The notes below the pieces were generated by a model that searched no databases, had not been told where the DNA came from, and worked only from the letters and a program-made list of their open reading frames with translations. A program made the position numbers and the translations under genes. From Tribonema minus (Eukaryota > Sar > Xanthophyceae > Tribonematales > Tribonemataceae), in NCBI GenBank assembly GCA_017506865.1, contig JAFCMP010000013.1, positions 1,240,001 through 1,304,000 of the forward strand: a DNA stretch of 64,000 nt, read 5' to 3'. This document shows positions 11,801-22,100 of this stretch, in pieces; positions within the stretch are counted from its first letter, which is position 1; each line of letters begins with the position of its first letter.

Positions 11801-14348
11801 GCTGCTTGTGCACGGGCGTCCTGTCGCGCGCGCCCTTGCCGCGCAGCACCGCATCTCCCTCGCGCAGCAGCTGGTCGACGTCGCCAGCGCTCAGCAGGTG
11901 GCGCACCGCAAACACGCGCGGCGCGATGCTGATGGTCTCCAGCTGGATCGTGCGCCCTGCGGTTGCGGCAGTTACATGAGCGGTTGCGGCAGTTACATGA
12001 GCGATTACATCAATTGCAGGTGCGTGCAGTTGCAGCAGTTACGTGAGCGGTTGCATCAGTCGTTCAGCAGGTGGCGCACCGCGAGCACGCGCGGCGCGAC
12101 GTTGATGTGGTCTCCAGCTGGACCGTGCGTCCTGCGGTTACAGCAGTTGCGGGAGCAATTACGCCAACTGAATGCATGACTGGATATGCCGTGTCGTAGG
12201 AAACCGGCAGGTGCCATTCCCTTGGTCGCGCCCTGCAGTTGCAGCAGTTTCTTGAGCGGTTGCATAAACTGAGAGCAGTTGCATCAACTGAACACATTGA
12301 GTGGATACGCCACAGGGAACCGACAGGTACCGAGGGAACGACGATGGGCGGCATTGAAGCACACAGAAAGCCTCAGAAATGTCAGGAAGGGCCAAATCCT
12401 GTAGACTTCTTTTTGAATAAAATCAAATGGCGCGCCTGGCTGGCGGTGCCGTCAAAAAACGTGCAGCATTCATTTACTAGCAGGCCCTGTGTGGCGGCAC
12501 CTGAAGGACTCACTTACTGACAACTCATCTGCTTATGACTCACTTACTCATGACTCACTTACTCACAAGTGGTGCTGACTCACCGTCCGGCGTCGGCACG
12601 TGCGGCAGCTCCACGACGTGCCCCAGCGCCTGCGGCGCGAACATGAACGGCCGGTGCGGCGGCACGAGCAGCAGCACCACGGCAGCAGCAGCAGCACCAC
12701 CATCAGCAGCAGCAGCAGCAGCCGCAGCAGCAGCGCCATCATCAATGCCCCCACCGCCGCTGCCACCGCCTCCGGCACCGACACTCGCAGCATCACCACC
12801 ACCAGCAGCAGCAGCAGCAGCACCATCACTATCACTGCCGCCGCCGCCGCCGCCACCACCAACATCACCGCCACCACCTTCAGCGCCCGTGGCAGCGTCC
12901 CCCTTCATCCTGTCAGCGATGCTCAACAGATCCGCGTACGTCAGCAGACGCGCGCCCGACTCGTGGTGCACGCGGCTCGGCACGCCGGGCCTGTCGTCGC
13001 CGTCAGGAATGTCATCGCAGTGCTCAGCGGCGGCAGCGGCGGAAGCGGCGGCGGCGGCGCAGCGCGCGCGTATCGCGGCGCCGCTGCTGCAGTCGAGGTG
13101 CGCGTTGAGCAGCGCCTCGAGGTCGCCGGAGCGGTTCGCTTGAAGTTCCGCCTGGGGGGGGGGGGTAGGGGGTGGAAGTTACTGCGTGAAGTGCGGTGTA
13201 GTGACGGTGCAGGGAGGGGTGGTGTGTTGGAAGGGGGTTAACAGTTACTGCAGCGAAGTGTGGTGTAGTGATGGTGCAGGCTAGGGGGGGGTGTCAGAAG
13301 GGGGTTTCACAGTTACTGCACCGATGCGTAACGCAGTGATGGCGCAAGGCTGGGGGAGCACGGTGGCAAGCGCAGCCGATAGAGTGCGGCAGTTTGCGGC
13401 GCGACTGAGTACAATCCCATGAGCTTTTCTGTGCCTCAGTGAGAATTGCTCAGAGAAGCGTTCACAGGCTGGCCACGGATAAACTGTATTGTACCGTTGC
13501 GTTAACAGCCTTCATGTCCATTTCTGGTGGTGGACAGCAACAGGCGTTGTCAGCAACAGCTCGCCACACTTGACAAACCATCATCGTCAGCGATGCCGGC
13601 TGCTTCAGTTCAATATTAAGAAGAAGCAACAAGAAGAGCTCAATGGTGGACGCAGCTCCTGTGTGGACACTGTCCAAAGTAAACTTGAAGTTTTGTGTAT
13701 GTCACTATGTCAGATGCTCAGCATCTTCAACTAACAGTTAAACTACTAGTTGAACATCACCGCTTATCACAATGTAGCTCACGCTGCCAGTTCAAATGCA
13801 GCGCACCCACGAGATGCAATGCACCCTTGAGGGCAATGTAGTCTCAGCCTAGCAACATGAGAGAGCCAAGAGATATTGCGTTTGCTAAGATCTACAATTA
13901 TGAATGAGGATGAATCATGTTTGGCTAAAGACTTTACGTCCAAAACTGCAAGTCGACAATTCACCTTGGTACTCTTGCGTAACACCGGCCCGGGTGTCGG
14001 CACGAGGGCACGTGCTGGGCTAACGCATTGCTGCTTTTGTTGTTGCGATTGCCAAACTACGACATCGGGTCGCAGCCAGTGCAAGAGCAGGACGCCGGCG
14101 TTTGCTGTCAAGTCCTCGCGTCAATCAGGTTGTGCCGCTCGCAGGTCAGCAAACACAAGGCTCACCTGGCTCAATTCAACGTGCACGCTGATACCGGCCT
14201 CGCCTCCATTGCATAGCAAGCGCACTCGTAGCTGCTGCTCCATGTCTGCGCAAAAGCTCTCTTGACCTGCGCTGCAACTATCTAGAGCTGCTTCGGCTGC
14301 CAGTGCTGCTGGTGCCAGCAAGCACAGCCTTGCAAGAAAGCAGCGCAT
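5889..14348 (-). CDS. Prolyl 4-hydroxylase (2OG-Fe(II) oxygenase), secretory pathway
   Basis: Eight exons join in phase to 597 aa: 14348-14195, 14104-13965, 13151-12584, 11956-11775, 10304-10227, 8946-8784, 7639-7353 and 6110-5889 (stop TAA). Residues 1-18 are a hydrophobic signal peptide (MRCFLARLCLLAPAALAA). A Gly/Ala-rich linker lies at about 190-260. The catalytic P4H domain covers about 270-560: VFAVRHLLSAGDVDQLL, the iron-binding HxD in FTLHDD (about H391, D393), NDVELGGETVW, distal His in AEHGACPVL (about H517), and the 2-oxoglutarate Lys in GEKWAANLIVWNGPM (about K527). Enzymes of this family hydroxylate prolines in secreted or wall proteins. Exon 7 uses a GC donor (GCGAGG). The exon 1 end is least certain: a stronger GTGAGC donor at 14166 gives a frame that does not reach exon 2. 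Acidic C-terminus ESSDESDE. Confidence 0.88.
6120..6880 (-). repeat. Acceptor-side exon echo, prolyl hydroxylase exon 8 (186-bp units)
   Basis: Four decayed copies of the start of the last exon (coding sense CAGGGCGAGAAGTGGGCGGC) lie in the upstream intron at about 6256-6295, 6446-6485, 6637-6672 and 6822-6865. The period is about 186 bp, so the array is a true tandem repeat that also carries intron sequence with a GTGAGTGAGTCAT block. The real exon starts at 6110. Confidence 0.85.
7024..7275 (-). repeat. Donor-side exon echo, prolyl hydroxylase exon 7
   Basis: The last 57 nt of exon 7 (coding LPRGGADAAAEHGACPVLK, with the distal iron His) recur at about 7262-7206 and 7086-7030. The annotated exon end (7353) and the first copy have GC donors (GCGAGG, GCGAGC). 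The farthest copy has a canonical GTGAGC donor. Each unit begins with CAGCTG, which supplies an AG in front of a 57-nt block divisible by three, so it could be spliced as an in-frame cassette. Whether it is used is unknown. Confidence 0.85.
8345..8770 (-). repeat. Donor-side exon echo, prolyl hydroxylase exon 6
   Basis: The end of exon 6 (coding sense TTCACCGTCCTCATGTACTT) with its GTGAGAGCGGGCAG donor flank recurs at about 8630-8695, 8510-8580, 8435-8480 and 8370-8430. Each copy is partly rearranged. The copies lie in the intron downstream of the true donor at 8783. Confidence 0.8.
9030..9085 (-). repeat. Acceptor-side exon echo, prolyl hydroxylase exon 6
   Basis: A single diverged copy of the exon 6 start (8928-8970) lies about 95 bp upstream in the coding sense. 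It keeps the AG acceptor and a GTTTGAG block. Confidence 0.65.
9585..10160 (-). repeat. Donor-side exon echo, prolyl hydroxylase exon 5
   Basis: Copies of the exon 5 end with its GTGAGCGC donor (coding VAAYGDDKDDWA) lie at about 10105-10160, 9975-10025, 9780-9835 and 9590-9635. Identity to the real exon (10227-10280) is high even in the farthest copy. Confidence 0.88.
10385..10800 (-). repeat. Acceptor-side exon echo, prolyl hydroxylase exon 5
   Basis: Four copies of the exon 5 start (coding sense CCAGTTGACCCTGCGGTGAA) and its upstream flank (CCCGTGCTTGCC) lie at about 10395-10450, 10538-10590, 10640-10690 and 10735-10790. They are interspersed with a CTCTGATCAGCGAGTCAGA block. Exon 5 therefore has echoes on both sides. 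Confidence 0.8.
11049..11112. repeat. Degenerate interstitial telomeric repeat (CCCTAA)
   Basis: About ten CCCTAA/CCCTAG-like units in tandem inside an intron of the prolyl hydroxylase gene. Confidence 0.85.
11150..11720 (-). repeat. Donor-side exon echo, prolyl hydroxylase exon 4
   Basis: Four copies of the exon 4 end (coding DRTPVHKQRLADDWLPQ plus GTGAGCGCTGCTGC) lie at about 11628-11700, 11435-11510, 11300-11370 and 11153-11235. The real exon end is 11775. Identity is high over about 65 bp, and the copies are separated by unrelated A+T-richer intron. Confidence 0.9.
12060..12260 (-). repeat. Acceptor-side exon echo, prolyl hydroxylase exon 4
   Basis: A copy of the first about 75 nt of exon 4 with its CCGCAG acceptor lies at 12060-12140. 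It has an internal indel relative to the real exon (11880-11956). A shorter flank copy follows at about 12230-12260. Confidence 0.8.
13155..13390 (-). repeat. Intronic tandem repeat before prolyl hydroxylase exon 3
   Basis: Three units of about 65 bp share GTTACTGC, GTGCGGTGTAGTGA and GGTGCAGG blocks and G-runs (C-runs in the coding sense) next to the exon 3 acceptor. They resemble the echo arrays but carry almost no exon sequence. Confidence 0.65.
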
Positions 14349-16139
14349 GGACTATTGCAGCAGCAAACAGCAGCAGCAGGGAACCTCAGCACGCCGCGCA
14401 GCTACTGTGCGAGTGGTGATTGACCACCTCCCGGTTAATCAGGGTTACAGGAAGTAGGGTTCGAGCACGGTTGAAGGGTCCTTCAAGGTTCAAGTTCAAT
14501 GCTGCCCCATGGGCACCACCCATAGGCCATGCCAAGCTACACTTCGGGTCACATTGATTGGCAAGGATTTATTATCTATAGCAAGGCCCCCGATACAGTC
14601 ATGACCAGGTCGAGCAATCAGCTATAGCAAAGAATTTGTTTGCCAAACCCTTTGACAGTGCCAGCGAGCATTCATTGGGCGTCATGCATCCAGTCAGCAA
14701 ATACGCATTCAAGCCCAGCGACTCGGAGCACCACCATGTGCGGGTTTGCTGGTTCACTGACCATTGCCATAGCACAGAGCTAGCTTATGACGGCACCACA
14801 TTACATGGCAATCAGTTGAGACAATGCTGGGATGCTCTCATTCCCAGTTCATTTGACATCTGGCACACAGTATTGAGGCCAGCAGCCCATCTGCTGCAGG
14901 TTTCAGCATTGGTGAGTTTTGGCAGGCCGGCAAAACAAGTCTGCAGCATGCAGTCGCTCAGAGCCGTGTCACATCGTTATCAGTAGGGTACATCATTGAT
15001 GCTGCAGCCTCTTTGAGGCTGGCGTAAAGGATGCGCGCACAACTGGGCAGAGGGCTGGGCCAGATTTTTATGTACGCTTTTTGTGCCGAGCACGTAACCC
15101 AACCGCTTCAGTGTATGCAGACTAGAGTGTTGCGCTGTCATGGAGCGACCTCAGAACCTCCGGCGTGTGTCGGCTATTCCTTGCATCGTTGCCGCTCCCC
15201 CTACCATACAGAGCCCATGCTTTAACTCCAATGCAACGCACCGTGACAATGCACCTTCTGACGCACTCCTCTGCCATCATGAGTTCCAAAGTTCAATCCT
15301 TAGACGGAAGCCGGTAGCGGCTGCGCGTAAAGGTGCGTATACTGTAGCAGCCCCGCGCTACATGCGTGTCCACATCGGCTTCGTTGCGCCCGCCCTGAAA
15401 GCGTCCCCGACGTCAGCGGGGTCACTGCGTGGCGTGCCGGCGCTGCGGGGCGTTCTGGGGGAGAGCAGCGCAGTGCGCCTCGCCAGCTGCGCGAGCGCGG
15501 CACGGAACGGGCGTCTCGAGATCAGCGCGTCATGCGGTCAGTGATGGCACTGCCGCCGTGCCAGCGCGCCAACTGAACGGATGAGGTGATGGGCAGGCAC
15601 TTACCCTAATACTGACCCTAAGGGGCCTTTGCGGCGCTCTTGCGTGCATCGTTGCACACTTCGCAAGTACACAAGCGCCAAACAGCCCTCCTCAGTGATG
15701 GCCTTTGCACGTGCGAGGTTCGCAACATCTTCTTGACACTCCCCCCTCCCCCCTATCCTACTGGAGGCGTCAATTTGTCCGCTCCACACAATGCAGCACA
15801 GGGTGTGTTGTTGAGGCCCGAGATTGCATCCACTGACAAATGCGTTTTGCACAAGGTCCCAAGAGCCACAGCCCACCCCCGGGCTGCGAAATACACTATC
15901 ACAAGGCGGCACGTGCACAGACGCGAGGTTCACAAGTACCTTGGGGAGGGTAGTAGTGGTAATGGTAGCAGTGCGATAGTAGAGGCAGTAGGGGTAGGGG
16001 CAGCTGTCGTCGTTGGGTAGGAATGGGATGCGCCTAGGCGCACCCTGTGTGCGCCGGGCGCGTTTCACTACTGGTACTGTGTCTATACTGAACATACTCT
16101 GCATGATGCAGGGTTTTCCACCCGTCAAGCAGCAGTAAA
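14349..16139. other. Intergenic region between the hydroxylase and the upstream gene
   Basis: This region lies between the signal-peptide ATG at 14348 and the putative stop at 16140 and should hold the hydroxylase promoter. A GC-rich block at about 15365-15550 has exon-like composition on the minus strand (frame with RRPFRAALAQLARR, stop near 15360), but no splice site joins it in phase to a neighbour. It may be a decayed or alternative last exon of the upstream gene. Confidence 0.4.
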
Positions 16140-19100
16140 TCAAAGTACCTCTGGGTTGTGCTTCCGCCGGAACTGCGCCGCGTACTCCGTCCGTAACTGC
16201 TGGATGTAACTGCCGTGCAGCTGAGCGCGGTAGTGCGCGCCGATGCGCACGGGCTCCCCCGGCGGCGGCGCGGCGCTCGAAATTGGTGCATCTGGGGGAA
16301 GAAACGCGCGGCGCAGTATGTACGTAAATATGTCATGAGCTCGTAGTTGAGGAGTCTGCTTCAGCGAAGCGCGCCAAACTTTATTGCCATGAGGATGATG
16401 ATGATTTCTTCTGCTGATGCTACGTTTATTGATTCTTGCTTAGGGCATGACAGCGCATAGCGCCACCACCGTGCCAGAGGTGGACAACCAAGCAGCCAAG
16501 CAGACACAACTCACGAGAGCATGTGTTGCTACAGAACGAAGTGAATTAGGAACACGATGCAAACCTTGTCTGAAGTGGGCACGTCAGTGCTCACCAAGGA
16601 CCAACCTCAACATGTGCTGAGCTCTGCTCCATCACCCTCCCTCAGGCATTTGCAACACCTTGCATAATGACTGGACTGAAACCGATGAGAAGGTATGAGC
16701 CGGGTGCTCTTCCTATCCGATGCAAACGGTGTGCATCTCAAACTGTTTGAACTGCTGTGTGCAGTGGAAAACTCATTGCAAAAACCACTACGCTGTTGCA
16801 AACAACTGTGCTGTGAAGCACTCTCAAGAACTACAGCGCCGTGAAGCGCCAAGCCTCTGCTGCATTCTTGACTCCGCTGTTGCGCGCCATGCTCTGGCCG
16901 CAAAGCTCCTGCTGCGCGCCATACTCTGGCCGCAATGCTCGCGCGTTATCCAGCCGCTGCGCGCCATCCTCTGGCCGCCCGACCATCGCGCTTGCGCCCA
17001 ACCAGGCGATGCGCACCGCCGGTCGTGGTCGCCTCCATGCGCTCGAAAGACAATGCGTGTCCCAGCGCCGTGTTTAACGTCCCCCGGAAGAGACGGGCCT
17101 CGCTCGAAAGACAATACGTGTCCCAGCGCCGTGTTTAACGTCCCCCGGAAGAGACGGATCTCGCTAGATCCAGCAGGCGTGCTTGCCCGCCAATGTGCCC
17201 TCGCCATCCGTGCGCGCGAGGCACCTCCACAAGACCATGCTCCGCAAGCATGCCTTGCCCAATGCTGCCGACCCTCCCTGAATGCGAAGGTGCAGCCGAC
17301 ACCTGTCGCCCTCCCTGGCGACCGAGCTCCCTCCAGCACGAGGAAAGCTGTTGTCACGGCTATGCTGCATAGCCGTCTCCATGCATGGCCCGCTCCACCC
17401 GCAGCCGTCCTGTTCCCGGTCCGTAATCGCCATCAGCTCAGCGCGAGCACGCGCATGCCCTACCGGGGCATTGGTATCTGTCGCACAGGCCTCTCGACCG
17501 CAGCACCAGCCTCTGCGCTGTGCCTACATTGCGCCAGGGGGTACCGAACCAAGCCCTGCGCGGTTGCCGACTGCCTGCGTTGCCCCAGCGCTGGGGTGAC
17601 TCAAATGCTGACCAAATCATGCCGTCTCCGCTTGCTGTTGCGCGATGCTGTACCCAGTGAACTAAGCCGCTCTGCTGTAGAACTCCTGCTGCTCACGCAT
17701 ATCGCGTAGGACAGGCAATCCTGCCCTGTCCACGCTTCCGCCCATTGATCACCCTGTGGCGGTGTAGCTGGGGACTTCGTGCTTCTTGTCCCGAGCATGC
17801 CCTCCCTCATGGCGAGAGGAGTGCAGCTCCCTCTGCGCTAACCCAAGGCATCATAACCTGACAGCGCATAGCGCCACCACCGTGCCAGAGGTGGACAACC
17901 AAGCAGCCAAGCAGACACAACTCACGAGAGCATGTTTTGCTACAGAACGAAGTGAATTAGGAACACGATGCGAACCCTGTCTGAAGTGGGCACGTCAGTG
18001 CTCACTAAGGACCAACCTCAACATGTGCTGAGCTCTGCCCATCAGGGCAAAACAAGCCCAGGTACCTATGCCAACAAGTGGGAATGGTGACTTGATAATC
18101 GTGTGTAGACTTACTGTGCCCGTAGGGGGGGGGGGGGGCAGGTGCGACTGGTGTTTTAATTCTCACTTGGGGCACAAATAAGCCCACCCACATTGTACCT
18201 AAGCCCGTGTATGTCATGGCATGCTTTACACGTAGGTGACATCAGCAGAAGGCGTGGTGATGTTTACAAATACCCGGAATGCACTGCTTGATCGTCACTC
18301 GACTGTACTCACCAGCTTCTAACTTTGCAGATTAGTTGACTGCACAAATGGCTGGATTCTCAATGTTGAGAATATCGTGAAATTGGAGCTGTGATTCAGT
18401 AGACAGCACCACAAACATACAGGAGCCATCCTTCGCACATGCAGGCGGCATCATGAAACTTCACACCGTATTACCCCTGAAAACCTATACCTTGTCCTGA
18501 ACCATACTGCTGGCCTCTTGTGGCGCCCTATACACAAACAGTGTGACATATACCAAATGTTGCACTTGAGCTACATTGATGAAGCGCGCCTATGGGGCCA
18601 CACCAACCACGTACTTCAGTTTGAACAACTCTGCTCCTGTTGCTCTGCGAAGCGCCTCAACTCATACTTCAAACTTGAAGTCATTAGTGGAGCGTCACCT
18701 GTGGTGGCCGGCCGCTGCGCGCTGCGCCCGTCGCCGCACGCCTTAATGCCCTGCCTCGCGGCCATCATGTGTCGCACCTGCCGCGCATGTGTCAACATGT
18801 CCGCACAGTCTGTGCTATCAGCACGAGTGGCAATGCGTCAACACGCTCTGTGCTATCAGCACGACACTGTCGCAGATGGGGGGAAGGCTTGGGGTCGCAA
18901 TAGATGTAAGGGTTGGTGTTAGGGTTGGGGTAAGGGTTAAGGTTCCGGCTGGGGTTTGGGATATGATGAGGGCTAGGGTTAGCCGCACGCCTTGATGCCC
19001 TGCCTCGCGGCCATCATGAGTCGCACCTGGCGCGAACGTGACAACGTGTCAACACGCCCTGTGCTCTCAGCACGACGCTCTTGTTTGATGGGGAAGGGTT

Positions 19101-22100
19101 AGGGTCACACCGCTCTCATAGATGGGGTAGGGGACGGGTTGGGATTAGGGCCAGGTTTAGGGATAGGGTTTAGGACAAACATCAGGATGAGGTTTAAGGG
19201 TACACACATCAGGGTTAGGGGTTAGGGCCAGGGTGAGGGCTGGGGCAACCGTCCCAGCACTGTGGAGAGAGCATGACGCGTTCGGGTGACATCCCACATG
19301 AAGGGTGCCACGCTCATTCACTCCCACTTCTCGGATTTGCACCGTGAGTCATGGTGCTACATAGTTGTACTGGACTCATGGATTCGAGTCACGCCGCTGC
19401 TGTCAAGTACTACAGTCGTGTACTGCCGAGAGACGCAATACAAACACTCACTAATGCTCCGCACAGTGGATCCGTTGACGCTGACACAGCCGCACGACGT
19501 GTACGGCAATGGCAGTGCCACGCACAAGCAGCTTTGCCTGACGACGAGCTGGCGTCAGTTCGCGGTCGCAGCAGCGCTCACAGAAGCGATTCAGCATGGC
19601 AGCAGACCAGACGATGGTGTAGTACAAGTTGCACGGGCGACGCCACTCTCTCGCTTGCAGGCAGACTGGAACAGCTGTCCACTCATACGTAATGTAGGCA
19701 ACTTCACCATCGCCCAGCAGAGCGGTGGCAGCGCCATTCAGGCAGATTGCAAAGGCATGTGTCCTCTTTGATTCATCGTGTGTACAGACGCAGTTCACGC
19801 CAAGAAGCACGCCCAAGCTGTACCAAGTGAACGATGCGCAGACAAGAGCCGTCGAGCTCACGCCAGTAAGAGAGCCCAAATTGTACACCGATTTCACGAC
19901 ACACCGCTTCCCTGTAAGCCACACTCTTCACAGAAACAGTTCGCAACATGACAGAAGCCCAAGCTGTACCATTTCCACCAAGTAAGCGATTTGCACACAA
20001 GCCTTGCCTGCGGGCTCTGCGGCTCCGGGAACATGTAGCTGACTGCCGCGCTGGTGCAGAAGTACGCCTCCGCCAGGCTGGCGGCGCCGGTGATGTCGTG
20101 CTCGCGCTTGCCGCCGCTGCAGCACCCCGCCGTCGCGTGCGCGCTCGCGTGAAGTTGATGTTGAAGTTGCGCACCACAAGATGAAGTTGCTGTCGGCGCC
20201 GCGGAGGCGGCCGTGCTGGCGTCGGCGCTGAGGTGGATGGCAGCAGCGCTCAACGTTTCGGTGCCTGCAGCGCGCGTGTGAGAATGGGAAAACCGGTGAG
20301 AGCTGACCGTCGTCAGTTACCGTGTGCCGCTTGGCAAGACACGACGCCAAGCGCACAGCGGCGCCTGCATTCGCTGATGGCATGGGTGTGCGTGCGTGTC
20401 ACATGTTGCACCAACTAGCAGCTTTGGTGGCGATCGCAGCGGCAAGCGTGACTGGCTGACGACCTGCTTGCGGCATGCCCACATGGAAACACTCCCATGT
20501 GGCAATGGCCTTGGCACCATCAGCGGCAGCGTGGCGGCCGACCAGGCGGATGGGAGGCGCCGTCGTCATGTACAGAAATAACGCGTCCATAAAAAAGATG
20601 CCCAATTCTGCTTTAAGAGCACGCACGTGTGGACCAGCTGCTTTGTGCTGGTGCGGACACCCTAACCCATGGGAACGTGCTGTGTGACGCACAACACCCA
20701 GAATTGGGCGTGAGGAGTGAAGGCCATAGTGATATTCAGCACTTCATTACAGAACTGCAACAGAGACCTTCAGGTGGGGCACAGTCAACAGCGGCCTCTC
20801 CTGCGTGCGGCGCACGAGAAACTGACTGCTGTGGGTTGCACAGTGCATCGAGCATTGGCGTTGGGCCTCACGGCATCAGCGGCTCAGCACACGCAGGCCA
20901 CAAACAGGACGCATCCCACTTTCAAGGTGCGCATCAGCACCCATCATCATGCAGCAGCTGTCCGTTGCTTCAATGCTGCGCCGAAACACACACGTCAACT
21001 GCTCGCTGCCTATGCAGCCGCAAGGGCAATACCGCCAGCCTTCACGACACACAATCACCATTGACAGTTTGCGCAGCCGCCACGAACACATCAACTTCAC
21101 CTGCCACGCCTACGCCGCCGCCGTCGCGATGCCGCAGCGTGCGCGGGCTGCCGTGCGCCGCGCCGCCGCGCCGCGGCGGCGGCGGTGACGCCACGTGCAG
21201 CGGCAGCGGCGCCGGCGCCGGCGCGTAGAAGTACGGCAGTATGAAGCGCGCCGCGACCTCGGCGTGCAGCACCGCCAGCAGCGCTCCGCCGTCTGCAGCA
21301 GCGCTCAGGTACGCGTACTCGCTCGCGAGCACCGCCTCGAGGCCCTCGCGGATGCTCAGCGTGACGATCGGCAGCGCCGCCGCCGCCGCGGCAGCGCGCG
21401 CCGCCGCCGCGCGCGCGCGCGCGAACGCCTGCACGGCCGCCGCGAACAGCGCGTCGCGCTCGTCGCGCGTGATGCCCGTCGGGTCGGCGTCGCCGTCATC
21501 GTCGGCGGGCAGCGGCGGCGGCGGTGTGTTGATTGTGCCTGCGGTGCAATGCGGGCAGCGGCGGCGGCGGCGGCGGCGGCAGCGGAGGCAGCCGCGGCGG
21601 CAGAGGTGTGAGACGAGCTGTGACATGCACAGGGTAGGCTGTGCCTGGTGCACGGGCATTGTGAGTGGCAGTGGCGGGACTGGCAGCGGCAGCGGCGGCG
21701 GCGGCGGCAGCAGCGCGAGCCCTATTGACTGTGCTGACATGCAGGTGGGGTATAGGTACAAGTTGAAGTTGTACTGCACGCACTACATGAACTCCGGCGC
21801 ATGCGGCACGGCTGTCTGTCCGGTAGAGCAGCCTTCGGCACAAACGCTATACTCCTCCATGTACACGTGTACACGCGCACCGTATTTGAGCGCATTTTGG
21901 CGCTTGTGCTGCGGTCACTAGGCCTCATCAGATGCCCAAGTGCCACTACGAGTCACAGCCATAGATGCACGTGACCATGCGTCCTGCGAGCCGACTGCGT
22001 GCGCGTGCTGAGACGTTTGGCTGTCGCCACGCCGCAAGCCCTCCACCTGCGGCAGCAACGCGCCCAGGCATCGGACCTCACCGTGCCTCGCAAGACGCTG

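Noticed and set aside
15365-15550. Exon-like GC-rich block as the last exon of the unknown minus-strand gene
   Set aside because: No acceptor gives the needed phase without an in-frame stop. The simpler ending at 16140 was preferred.
16720-17709. 329-codon plus-strand frame inside the direct-repeat element
   Set aside because: Built over an internal tandem duplication with several overlapping open frames on both strands. No domain and no exon-like codon bias.
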